From: an uncultured Lutibacter sp.
GTDB taxonomy: Bacteria > Bacteroidota > Bacteroidia > Flavobacteriales > Flavobacteriaceae
Direction: 5' to 3'
NCBI RefSeq assembly: GCF_947495725.1
Contig: NZ_CANLZZ010000002.1
Span: 558,001 to 622,000 of the forward strand
DNA: 64,000 bases
The position numbers and the translations under genes were made by a program. This document shows positions 37,441 to 46,450 of this stretch, one piece after another. Each line of letters opens with the position of its first letter. Position 1 is the stretch's first letter. The notes beneath the pieces are model-generated. The model had not been told where the DNA came from. It searched no databases and was given only the letters and a program-made list of their open reading frames with translations.

Positions 37441-38036
37441 TTAATTAGACTTTTTTATCTCAATTCTGTTTTTCCAAGGCTCATAAAAAGAAAACCGATA
37501 GATTCTTAGTATTTTTATGTCTTCTGTAATTTTAACGTTGTTGTTTTGTAAGTGTTGCTTTATGCTTTGTAAATTATCTATTTCAAAAGCAGGATGTCTT
37601 TTAGACTTTTTACAATTTTTCCCGTTCCAATATGAAGTGAAACATCAGCTATTTGTCTAACAGATTCAAACTCGATAAATACTTTTTTTTCTGAATCAGA
37701 TTTGTCAAGTTGAAAGTGTTTGCGATACCATACTGTTCCTCGCCATTGGTTATCTTCACCATTATGGTGTCCATGGCTTAAATCGTCAAATGTATCAATA
37801 TCGTTAAATGTGTGTGGGCAACTTATAGCGCTCCAAGATGTATCATTAAAATTTGATTCTTGTGCGTTTTTAGGGTTTTCTTTTATAAATTTCCAATCTG
37901 GATTAAAATTATATTTAATTCGATTTCCTTTTGATATGTTATTAGCTGTAGCGTTGTTTTCTTTTTTACAAGAAGAAAAATTTATGGCTACAAAAGTTAT
38001 TATAACTAAAATTATACTGAATTTTAACTTAACCAT
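37441..38036 (-). pseudogene. Chimeric relic: GH2 N-terminal domain joined out of frame to a VOC/glyoxalase C-terminus
   Basis: Translation from 38036 gives a lipoprotein signal (FSSC) and a GH2 sugar-binding start (WKFIKENPKNAQ, WYRKHFQL, FESVRQIADV), then switches to SLHIGTGKIVKSLK and stops at 37578. Shifting one frame at about 37597 gives HPAFEIDNL and then YRFSFYEPWKNRIEI, ending at 37441-37443. HIGTG, HPAFEID and the final block are typical of the C-terminal half of VOC/glyoxalase proteins. So a deletion joined a GH2 gene to a downstream VOC gene and another indel broke the frame. It lies 23 bp after the GH39-like gene in its operon. No catalytic GH2 barrel remains. Confidence 0.75.
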
Positions 38037-38059
38037 TGATAAGATGCATTATATTTTAA

Positions 38060-39718
38060 TTATTGAGGAATTAGTTCAATTAACTTAACGCTATGACGTT
38101 CTAAATTTACTTTTAATGTAATTTTGTTATCCTTTTTTTCAATAATTGAATCTTTGATTGTTTGAGGTAATTTAGCTTTTGATTCGTATTTTGCTAAATT
38201 AGAGTTTAACACATCTTTCCACCCATCTTCAAAATAATCCGAAGGTCTATTACCGTATTTGCGTCCATTAGTTTTTATTGCAACACCTGCATCTGAACAA
38301 TCTTTATAAAGTTCATGCATAAAAATACCGTGTGTTTTATCAATAGTCCATTCATTCATTTTCCATTTAGTTGAGCCTGAAATTAGACCACCTTCAATTT
38401 GAGGATAAATAGTTTTAGTTGTACCGCTATTTCTACTGGAATTGTGATTGTAAACAAGCAAATAAATTTTATTATTTTTGCTAACAGGTATAATTCCGTT
38501 ATGACCAGAAGTGTTGTTTTTAATGCTTTGTAATCTATTTCCATTTTCCATTTTTTGAAACATTTCAGTAACGTTTCTTCTTCCCGCAGGTAAATTACTG
38601 GCTTCAATTTCTTGACCCCAGTCGTATATTTCTGTAATATTATATCCATAAGCCAAATCTGCTATCGCAGCATACCAACTTGCTCCCATTTCAGTACCAT
38701 CATTAAGGCTGAGACCTCTATTTCCGTTTTCATCTCTTAAAACTCCAAATTCTTGGATGTCAAAAGGAATGTTGCTAAATTGAGAATAGCTATTTAGTTT
38801 TGCTCTATAAGGTTCTACAGTTTCAGGTAATTTAATAGTCTTTTGATCAAACTTCTCATAATATGAAATACAGAAAAAATCCATTTTTGTTCCTGTTTTT
38901 CCAGTAGCGTAATTTGTACCTGTAGCACAATGATCTATTAGTTCTGTGGTATATGTAGCAACGCCCTCTGTAAGTAAATTTCCAGGACCAATGATGGCAT
39001 CAGGAATTACTTTTAAAACTTCATCAACAGTAATGTCGTAATGTTTAAAAAAATCTTCTTTCGTTCCATTCCAATGTTCTGGAGCATAATTAGGCTCTGT
39101 GGCAACCCTAAAACGCCAAGTTTTAACTTCATTCAATCCAAATTCATCTACAAGGGTTTGTAAGAAAGCATTTATATATATTCTCCAAATAGTGTAATCA
39201 TCAGGTGGGTTTGTATTACCATATTTATTTACTTCCTGAACAGCATTCATTTTCCACGGAACATTATCTAGAACTATCCTTGGCTTAAAACCGGTTTCCA
39301 TGAAGCCACGCATGCTAGTTAACAAGCCACTAAAATCTGTTATAATATTGCCAGAACCATCTACACCATTAAAAAAAGTGTTTAAATTATCTGTTCTACC
39401 ACCTAAAACCCTCACCATATTATAACTTTTCACATAATCCTTTATTGGTTCAAGCGACGATCTAAAACTTGCACCATTAAAACGTGTTTGATTTACCATT
39501 GGTCTTGTTGACCAAAAATTATACATTTCTCCAAGAACAGCACTTGTGTTAATAGTTACAATTTTATTGGGATCTATAATCTCTTCTTCTGGCGGATTTG
39601 TATTTTCATCTGGAATTTCTTCAATGAAAGGATCAGATTTTGAACAAGAGAATGAAATAATACAAGCCAATAGTATTGAAAGAAAAAATATTCGTCTCTT
39701 TTGATTTAGATACATCAT
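38060..39718 (-). CDS. GH39-like glycoside hydrolase, lipoprotein
   Basis: A 552-aa lipoprotein (ISFSC, C25, then an acidic Pro-rich linker). Residues ~50-430 form a GH-A type TIM barrel: MVRVLGGR, WRFRVATEPN with acid/base E208, ISYYEKF, and IQEFGV with nucleophile E323. A beta-domain follows. GH39 enzymes are beta-xylosidases or iduronidases, and GH39 members are known in ulvan loci. Thr207 replaces the Asn that normally precedes the acid/base in clan GH-A, which is odd. It is transcribed leftward from its own box and shares the intergenic region with the GH2 operon. Confidence 0.75.
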   Translation of the reverse strand: MMYLNQKRRIFFLSILLACIISFSCSKSDPFIEEIPDENTNPPEEEIIDPNKIVTINTSAVLGEMYNFWSTRPMVNQTRFNGASFRSSLEPIKDYVKSYNMVRVLGGRTDNLNTFFNGVDGSGNIITDFSGLLTSMRGFMETGFKPRIVLDNVPWKMNAVQEVNKYGNTNPPDDYTIWRIYINAFLQTLVDEFGLNEVKTWRFRVATEPNYAPEHWNGTKEDFFKHYDITVDEVLKVIPDAIIGPGNLLTEGVATYTTELIDHCATGTNYATGKTGTKMDFFCISYYEKFDQKTIKLPETVEPYRAKLNSYSQFSNIPFDIQEFGVLRDENGNRGLSLNDGTEMGASWYAAIADLAYGYNITEIYDWGQEIEASNLPAGRRNVTEMFQKMENGNRLQSIKNNTSGHNGIIPVSKNNKIYLLVYNHNSSRNSGTTKTIYPQIEGGLISGSTKWKMNEWTIDKTHGIFMHELYKDCSDAGVAIKTNGRKYGNRPSDYFEDGWKDVLNSNLAKYESKAKLPQTIKDSIIEKKDNKITLKVNLERHSVKLIELIPQ

Positions 39719-39757
39719 TGTTTTTTTTAAGTATTTATTTTAAAAAAGTATTGTTTG

Positions 39758-39802
39758 TAAATTTAATAGATATTAATAATAAAACTGACCTGTAGTGTCA
39801 TG
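39758..39802 (-). promoter_or_regulatory. PUL box plus -7 element ahead of GH39-like gene (minus strand)
   Basis: On the minus strand, box CATGACACTACAGGTCA (39802-39786), 20-nt spacer, then TAAATTTA (39765-39758), one mismatch from TAnnTTTG. The start codon lies 39 bp beyond. The first half-site CATGAC is shared with the divergent box at 39847. Confidence 0.68.
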
Positions 39803-39846
39803 TAGTAAGTAGTTTGAAATAAGCAGTGAAAATAATTAAAATTATA

Positions 39847-39891
39847 CATGACACAACAGGATAAATAAAATGCTACTTAGGATTAAGTTTG
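39847..39891 (+). promoter_or_regulatory. PUL box plus -7 element ahead of GH2-GH106-sulfatase operon
   Basis: Box CATGACACAACAGGATA (39847-39863), 20-nt spacer, exact -7 TAAGTTTG (39884-39891). Because transcription should begin near 39897, the ATG at 39870 cannot be the start; 39903 or, better, 39924 must be. Confidence 0.76.
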
Positions 39892-39923
39892 TTTTATTAA
39901 ATATGAATAGAATTAAAATTAAA

Positions 39924-42900
39924 ATGAAAATAAAATCAATATTAGTACTATTTTTTGTTTGTACACTTGGTTATTCTCAGAGAATAGAAACTAATTTTAA
40001 CTACAAATGGCATTTTATATTAGAAGATGATGTTAATTTTTCAAAAGAAAATTTTAACTCTTCTTCATGGGAGTTGTTGAATATTCCTCACGATTGGTCT
40101 TTTGAAAAAGGTGTGAGAAAAGGTGGCGATCAAGGGCAAGGTGGTGGTTATCATGATGGAGGAATAGGTTGGTATCGTAAATCGTTTAACATTCAAAAGA
40201 AAAGCTTATCAAAAATAAATTACATCAATTTTGATGGTGTTTATATGAACAGTGAAGTTTGGGTAAATGGTAATTATTTAGGGAAAAGACCTTATGGATA
40301 CATTAGTTTTCGCTATAATATTTCAAAATATTTAAAAGAAGGAAAAAACACCATTGCCGTAAGAGTTGATAACTCTTTAGAGCCTTCAGCTCGCTGGTAT
40401 CATCCTTGTGGAATTTATGCAACTGTAACATTAATTGAGGTAAATCCAACTCATTTTAAACCAAATAGTATTTTTATAAAAACACCATCTATTCAAAAAA
40501 ATAAAGCTATAGTTTTTATTAATGCTGAGGTTTATGGAAATATTAAGGGTTTAAAATATGTGGTTAAACTTTTTTCTTCTAAAGGAAAACTATTGACTCA
40601 AAAATCTAAAAAATTAAAAAGTTCAAATCCAAAATATCAATTAGAAGTTGAGAATCCAAAGTTATGGAGTCCAGAAACACCTGTATTATACACAGCGATG
40701 ACCCAAATTTTAAAAGGCAAAAAAGTAATTGATGAAATAGAAACCACTTTTGGTTTTAAAACCGTAAAATGGGAAGCCAAAACAGGTTTTTGGTTAAATG
40801 GCGAAAATGTAAAATTAAAAGGCGTTTGTGAACATTGGGAAGGTGGTCCTGTAGGAGGTGCTTGGACAAAACCAATGTTGCGTTGGAAATTACAGAGTTT
40901 AAAAGATATGGGTATTAATGCTATTCGTCCTTCTCATAACCCAACACCACCAATGTTTTACGATATATGTGATGAAATCGGGTTATTGGTTATGGATGAA
41001 ATTTTTGATGGTTGGCATAAAAAAGCCCCTCAAGATTACGGTAAACAAGCTTTTAACGAATGGTGGCAGCGTGATGTTGAGGAATGGATTACTAGAGACC
41101 GAAATCATCCAAGTATTTTTGTTTGGAGTTTAGGTAATGAAACACATAGCGATATTGCTCCAGAATTGGTGAAATTAGGGAAAAGTTTAGACCCAACCCG
41201 ATTGTTTACTTCAGGTGCAGGAAATCCTGAAGATATGGATATTACGGGTGTAAATGGAGGTTCTGAGACCAAATCATTTATAGAAAGTAGAACGTTTGAT
41301 AAACCATTTATTTCTACTGAAGCGCCTCACACTTGGCAAACACGAGGTTACTATCGAACACAAACTTGGTGGCGTGATAATGAATTACCAGGAACTTATG
41401 AGTTGCCTAATTTAACCGAGAAAGAAATTTTCTTTTATGAAGGAATTAATCCTAAAAACTGGAGAAACAGAAAACAAAGTTTTAATTCTTCTTATGACAA
41501 TGCAACCGTAAGGGTTTCCGCTAGAAAATATTGGGAAGTTATGCGAGACAATCCTTGGCATAGTGGACACTTCCGTTGGACAGGTTTCGACTATTATGGT
41601 GAAGCAGGTTTAGTTCATGGAGGTTTACCTTTTAATTTATTTATGGGTGGAGCTTTAGATGTTGCTGGATTTAAAAAGGACCTATTTTATTTTTATCAAA
41701 GTCAGTGGACAAAGGAAACGATGTTGCACATGCTCCCGCATTGGTCGCATCCTAGAATGAAAAAAGGAACTGTAATTCCTGTTTGGGTGTATTCTAATGC
41801 CGATGAAGTTGAATTATTTTTAAATGGAAAATCGTTAGGAAAAGATAAGCCAGGAACTGTTTGGAATGAAATGCAATGTGAATGGATGGTGCCTTATGAA
41901 GAAGGAAAATTAGAAGCAGTAGCTTACAAAAAAGGTGAAGAAGTAAAAAGAACTTCATTTAACACAAGTAAACAACCTTCAAAATTAAAGACGAGTATTC
42001 AAAAATTAAAAGCAGAAGACAGTTTTACCACAAGTTATATTATTACTTCAGAAAGTTTAGATGAAAACAATAATTTATATCCTTATGGAGAAAATAAAGT
42101 TTATTACAATATTCAAGGTGATGTAAAAAGGATTTCTATGGAAAATGGAAACCCTATAGATCCTACCAGTAGAACAAAATCAGACTTTAGAGCATTGTTT
42201 TTTGGGAAAACGAGATTGTTTTTAAGAGAGCTTCCAAATGCTAAAAAGGCATCGATAATAACGGCATCTATTTTAGGAGATAAAGCTTTATATACTTCAA
42301 ATAAAATTACAATTGAAGCAGAACAGATTCATATCATAGGAAAATCAATTTTTGAAGATTTAGAAATTCTTTATTCAATAAATGGAGAAGACCCAGAAAT
42401 AAAAGGTACAATTTACAAAGGAGCTTTTGAAGTTTCTGAAGGTACAACAGTATTAGCTGTAATAAAGCAAAACGGAAAAGTAGTATTAAAACTAAGCGAA
42501 ACCTTTGGTAAAAACGAAGGCCTATTTTGGGGAGATGAACATTCTAAAGATATGTGGATTGGAAGAGGAGTTAACATTTCGGCTGAAGAAGGTATTCTTA
42601 GAGGAGATGCAACGGTGAGTAATGAGGCACACCGTTACAAAGGTAGTGGATTTGTTAGGTTTGATGGAAAAGAAGGTGCTGTAACATTCTACCAAGAAAA
42701 CGATGGCGAAGAAGGTGATTACAGTATGCGTTTTAGATATATGCACAATAATGTTGGAAAATTACATACAATGAAACTGTATCTAAATGATGAGTACATA
42801 AGAACACTTGAGTTTAAACCAACTGGAGGTTGGGAAAAAGAATGGAAATTTGTTCCAGCTATTTTAAGACTTAAAGCGGGAGCAAATAATATTAGGATAG

Positions 42901-42950
42901 AGACAACCGGAGAAAGTGGACCATTTATAGATGAATTATTTATTGATTAA
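39924..42950 (+). CDS. GH2 glycoside hydrolase, multidomain, secreted
   Basis: 1008 aa from the ATG at 39924 (MKIKSILVLF, signal to GYSQ); earlier ATGs at 39870 and 39903 lie at or before the predicted transcript start or lack a signal. Domains: GH2 sugar-binding (FNYKWHF, HDWSFEKG, GWYRKSF), Ig-like, TIM barrel with acid/base E406 in SLGNETH and nucleophile E466 in ISTEAPH, then a DUF4982-like domain, a chitobiase-like C-terminal Ig domain and a CBM6/35-like module. GH2 covers beta-galactosidase, beta-glucuronidase and beta-mannosidase; specificity is not evident. Beta-glucuronidase or beta-xylosidase activity would suit ulvan. First gene of a seven-gene operon. Confidence 0.9.
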   Translation: MKIKSILVLFFVCTLGYSQRIETNFNYKWHFILEDDVNFSKENFNSSSWELLNIPHDWSFEKGVRKGGDQGQGGGYHDGGIGWYRKSFNIQKKSLSKINYINFDGVYMNSEVWVNGNYLGKRPYGYISFRYNISKYLKEGKNTIAVRVDNSLEPSARWYHPCGIYATVTLIEVNPTHFKPNSIFIKTPSIQKNKAIVFINAEVYGNIKGLKYVVKLFSSKGKLLTQKSKKLKSSNPKYQLEVENPKLWSPETPVLYTAMTQILKGKKVIDEIETTFGFKTVKWEAKTGFWLNGENVKLKGVCEHWEGGPVGGAWTKPMLRWKLQSLKDMGINAIRPSHNPTPPMFYDICDEIGLLVMDEIFDGWHKKAPQDYGKQAFNEWWQRDVEEWITRDRNHPSIFVWSLGNETHSDIAPELVKLGKSLDPTRLFTSGAGNPEDMDITGVNGGSETKSFIESRTFDKPFISTEAPHTWQTRGYYRTQTWWRDNELPGTYELPNLTEKEIFFYEGINPKNWRNRKQSFNSSYDNATVRVSARKYWEVMRDNPWHSGHFRWTGFDYYGEAGLVHGGLPFNLFMGGALDVAGFKKDLFYFYQSQWTKETMLHMLPHWSHPRMKKGTVIPVWVYSNADEVELFLNGKSLGKDKPGTVWNEMQCEWMVPYEEGKLEAVAYKKGEEVKRTSFNTSKQPSKLKTSIQKLKAEDSFTTSYIITSESLDENNNLYPYGENKVYYNIQGDVKRISMENGNPIDPTSRTKSDFRALFFGKTRLFLRELPNAKKASIITASILGDKALYTSNKITIEAEQIHIIGKSIFEDLEILYSINGEDPEIKGTIYKGAFEVSEGTTVLAVIKQNGKVVLKLSETFGKNEGLFWGDEHSKDMWIGRGVNISAEEGILRGDATVSNEAHRYKGSGFVRFDGKEGAVTFYQENDGEEGDYSMRFRYMHNNVGKLHTMKLYLNDEYIRTLEFKPTGGWEKEWKFVPAILRLKAGANNIRIETTGESGPFIDELFID

Positions 42951-42960
42951 ATTTTTAAAA

Positions 42961-45900
42961 ATGAAAAACATTCTTTGGAGTACAGTACTTATATTTTTAA
43001 GTTTTAGTATTCAGGCTCAAAATTTAAATTCGGGATTTCAAAATCCACCCAACGAAGCAAAAGCAAGAACTTGGTGGCATTGGATTAGTGGAAACGTTTC
43101 TAAATCTGGAATTACAAAAGATTTAGAAGCAATGAAACAAGTGGGCATTCAAGAGGCACAATTGTTTAATGTACACCTAGGTTTTCCCGAAGGTCCTGTA
43201 AAATATCTGTCTGATGAATGGTTATCGCTATTTCATTTTTCAGCTACTGAAGCTAAACGATTAGGATTAGAATTGACATTTCATAATGGTCCTGGTTGGT
43301 CTTCTTCTGGAGGTCCTTGGGTAACGCCAGGAAATGCGATGCAAACGGTGGTTTTTAGTGAGCTAATTGTAAAAGGTGGAAACAAATTTCATAGCAAATT
43401 ACCCAAACCTAAAACAAAATTTGATTTTTATAAAGATATTGCAGTTTTAGCGTTTCCAAAACCAAAAGATTCTTTAAAAATTGATGGTTTAGATTATAAA
43501 ATTTTATCAAATAGAATTAGAAATCACTTATTGCCAGATACTAAAGAAATTCCAGAAGCTGCAATTGTAAAAAAAGAAAGCATTATTAATATCACTTCTA
43601 AGTTCTCTAGTGAAGGTGTTTTAGAATGGAATGTACCAGAAGGCGAATGGATTATTTTACGAATAGGACATACGCCAAATGGTGCAAAAAATAGACCTGC
43701 CGTAGATGGTGGTCACGGTTTAGAAGTAGATAAAATGTCTACAGTTGCATTAGATGATTATTGGAGCAAAGGTGTACAGCCCATTTTAAATAAATTAGGG
43801 GGCTTAGTAGGGGAAACTGTAAATAATTGTTTGATTGATAGTTACGAAGTAGGTTCTCAAAATTGGACTTCTGGTTTTGAAGATGAATTTCAAAAATTAA
43901 GAGGATATAATTTAACATCCTATTTACCAACTTTGGCAGGCTATTATATAGAAAGTGGAGAAATTACAGAACGTTTTCAATGGGATTTTAGAAGAACTAT
44001 TGGCGATTTAATTGCTGAAAATTATTATGGGCATTTTGCAGAATTGTGTCATAAAAACAATTTAAAATTTTCTGTAGAACCTTATTGGGGCCCTTTTGAT
44101 AATATGCAAGTAGGTGCGACAGGTGATATTGTAATGTGTGAGTTTTGGAGTGGAGGTTATCCTTTTTTTGATTCCCCTAAATTTGTATCTTCTATAGCGC
44201 ATTTAAATGGAAGTAGCATTGTTGGTGCAGAATCTTTTACAGGAATTGGAGGTTGGGACAAACACCCAGCAACTATAAAATCTATTGGCGATAAAGCTTG
44301 GGCAGAAGGCATTACACGTTTTATATTTCATTCGTACGTGCATCAACCTTGGGATATTGGACCAGGAATGGCGTTAAGTTATCACGGTTTTGATTTTAAT
44401 CGTTTGAATACTTGGTGGAAGCAAAGCAAAAGCTATCTAGATTATATTGCCAAATCACAATTTTTATTACAACAGGGGACTAATGTTGCTGATGTGTTGG
44501 TGTTTACTGGAGATTCTTCTCCAAACACCGCTTTTTTACTACCAGAGTTGAAGAAATCTGGATATGACTACGATTTGATTGGTGCTAACAAACTATCAGA
44601 ATTGTCTGTAAAAAAAGGAAAAATCGTTACAAAATTTGGAGTAGCTTATGAAGTATTACTTCTACCAGAAAGCGATTGGATTACGCCTAAAACCTTAAAA
44701 ATAATAGAGGCTTTGGTTAAAGATGGAGCTGCAATTATTGGGAAAAGACCAAAACAATCTCCAAGTTTAACTAATTATCCACAGAACGATGTTGTTATTA
44801 AAAATACTGCTAAAAAACTTTGGGATTCTAATTCAATTAAGGATATTTCAATCAATCAATTTTTAGAAGAAAATAAAATTACACCAGATTTTTCAGTTGA
44901 AAAAGGCAGTAAAGGCGACATCAGTTTTATTCACAGAAAAACAGCAGAAGCAGACATTTTTTTTATCGCCAATACAAAAAAAGAAAGCAGAGAAATTGTT
45001 GGAAGATTTAGAGTAGAAGACAAACAAGCTGAACTATGGAATGCAGAAACTGGCGAAATAAAAAAAGTAGCTGTTTGGAAAAGTAATGAAGATGGAACCA
45101 TAAGTATTCCTTTAAATTTAGAAAGTGAACAATCCATTTTTATCGTTTTTAAAGAAAATTCAGCAGGTAAAGATCATATTGTTGAAGTTGATGTAAAATT
45201 AGAAAAACCAACACCTACACCATTATCAAATTTAAAAATAATCAAAGCAGAATATGGTAATTTTTTACAAGAAGGTTTGGTAGATATTACTGATAAAGTA
45301 GAAAAAGTTGTAAAAAACGGAAAAGTAAATTTTAAAATGTCTAGGGGTTTTTGTGATTGTGATCCAGCAATGGGTTATGTAAAAGAGTTTAGAATGGAGT
45401 ATCAAATTGGAGATAAAGTCGAACATATTCACGCAGAAGAGAGAGAGCTAGTTAGCATTGATGCTGGTAATCAACCACTCAAAATAATTTCTGCAGTGTT
45501 TGGTAAATTTAAAGCAGAAACCAAAGGAGTTCCTAAAAACTTTGAAGCTTTTGATGTTACTGAAAACATTCAAAAACAAGTAACTACTGGGAATTTTAAT
45601 ATCAAAATTTCAGATGAATTGGTAAATGGAAAAACATTAAAAAATGCTTATAATTTTCTAAAAATTACATTTGAAACCGATGGAATTTTAAGAACCACTA
45701 TAATTCCTGAAGGTGAATTTTTGAACTTAAACAGATCTATTCCTGCCTCAGAAATATATAAAACAAAAGGCAATACGATTTGGAAAACACCTTTTTCTGG
45801 AAGTTTGTCGTATACGACATCCTCAGGAAAATCGAAAAAAGTAAAAGTAAAGGTTCCAAAACCTATTGAGCTTTCAAAGGATTGGCAAGTTACTTTTCCT

Positions 45901-46428
45901 TTAAAAAACGGAACATCAATTAAAAAGAATTATAAAACATTAACATCTTGGTCAGAAGCTTCTGAAGAAGAAATTCAATATTTTTCTGGAACTGCGATTT
46001 ATGAAAAGGAATTTACTTTAACTAAACAACAATTAGGAAAAGAATATGCTTACAAATTGGATCTAGGCAGTGTTTCAATAATTGCAGAAGTATATATCAA
46101 CGATAAAAAAGTAAGTGCCTTATGGAAAGCTCCTTTTAAAGTATCCATTGATGAATATTTAAAAAAAGGCAACAATACAGTAAGAATAAAAATCACAAAT
46201 TTATGGGTAAATCGAATAATTGGTGATGAAAAAGAGCCTTTAGATTACAAACGAAGGGGTACAAAAACCAAAGAACTTCCTAGTTGGTTAGGAAATCCAG
46301 AATCTCGTGATTCCAAAAGACAAACATTCTCATCTTGGAAGCATTGGAGTAAAGATAGTCCATTGCAAATGTCGGGACTTTTAGAACCTGTAAAAATCAA
46401 TGTTTCGGTCGTAAAAGAATTAAAATAG
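42961..46428 (+). CDS. GH106-like alpha-L-rhamnosidase, secreted
   Basis: 1155 aa from the ATG at 42961 (MKNILWSTVL, signal to IQAQ), 10 bp after the GH2 stop; the ATG at 42931 overlaps GH2 and lacks a signal. GH106 signs are an N-terminal NPPNEAKARTWWHWISGNV, LEAMKQVGIQEAQLF, NGPGWSSSGGPW and a long (beta/alpha)8 core with SYEVGSQNWT and SVEPYWGP. It ends in a GH2-like galactose-binding domain (~1000-1120; YEKEFTL, DLGSVSIIAEVYIND). GH106 enzymes release alpha-L-rhamnose. With three GH78 enzymes also present, the rhamnose is probably in more than one linkage or sulfation state. Confidence 0.88.
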   Translation: MKNILWSTVLIFLSFSIQAQNLNSGFQNPPNEAKARTWWHWISGNVSKSGITKDLEAMKQVGIQEAQLFNVHLGFPEGPVKYLSDEWLSLFHFSATEAKRLGLELTFHNGPGWSSSGGPWVTPGNAMQTVVFSELIVKGGNKFHSKLPKPKTKFDFYKDIAVLAFPKPKDSLKIDGLDYKILSNRIRNHLLPDTKEIPEAAIVKKESIINITSKFSSEGVLEWNVPEGEWIILRIGHTPNGAKNRPAVDGGHGLEVDKMSTVALDDYWSKGVQPILNKLGGLVGETVNNCLIDSYEVGSQNWTSGFEDEFQKLRGYNLTSYLPTLAGYYIESGEITERFQWDFRRTIGDLIAENYYGHFAELCHKNNLKFSVEPYWGPFDNMQVGATGDIVMCEFWSGGYPFFDSPKFVSSIAHLNGSSIVGAESFTGIGGWDKHPATIKSIGDKAWAEGITRFIFHSYVHQPWDIGPGMALSYHGFDFNRLNTWWKQSKSYLDYIAKSQFLLQQGTNVADVLVFTGDSSPNTAFLLPELKKSGYDYDLIGANKLSELSVKKGKIVTKFGVAYEVLLLPESDWITPKTLKIIEALVKDGAAIIGKRPKQSPSLTNYPQNDVVIKNTAKKLWDSNSIKDISINQFLEENKITPDFSVEKGSKGDISFIHRKTAEADIFFIANTKKESREIVGRFRVEDKQAELWNAETGEIKKVAVWKSNEDGTISIPLNLESEQSIFIVFKENSAGKDHIVEVDVKLEKPTPTPLSNLKIIKAEYGNFLQEGLVDITDKVEKVVKNGKVNFKMSRGFCDCDPAMGYVKEFRMEYQIGDKVEHIHAEERELVSIDAGNQPLKIISAVFGKFKAETKGVPKNFEAFDVTENIQKQVTTGNFNIKISDELVNGKTLKNAYNFLKITFETDGILRTTIIPEGEFLNLNRSIPASEIYKTKGNTIWKTPFSGSLSYTTSSGKSKKVKVKVPKPIELSKDWQVTFPLKNGTSIKKNYKTLTSWSEASEEEIQYFSGTAIYEKEFTLTKQQLGKEYAYKLDLGSVSIIAEVYINDKKVSALWKAPFKVSIDEYLKKGNNTVRIKITNLWVNRIIGDEKEPLDYKRRGTKTKELPSWLGNPESRDSKRQTFSSWKHWSKDSPLQMSGLLEPVKINVSVVKELK

Positions 46429-46450
46429 ATTGTAGAAAAAAAATATAAAA

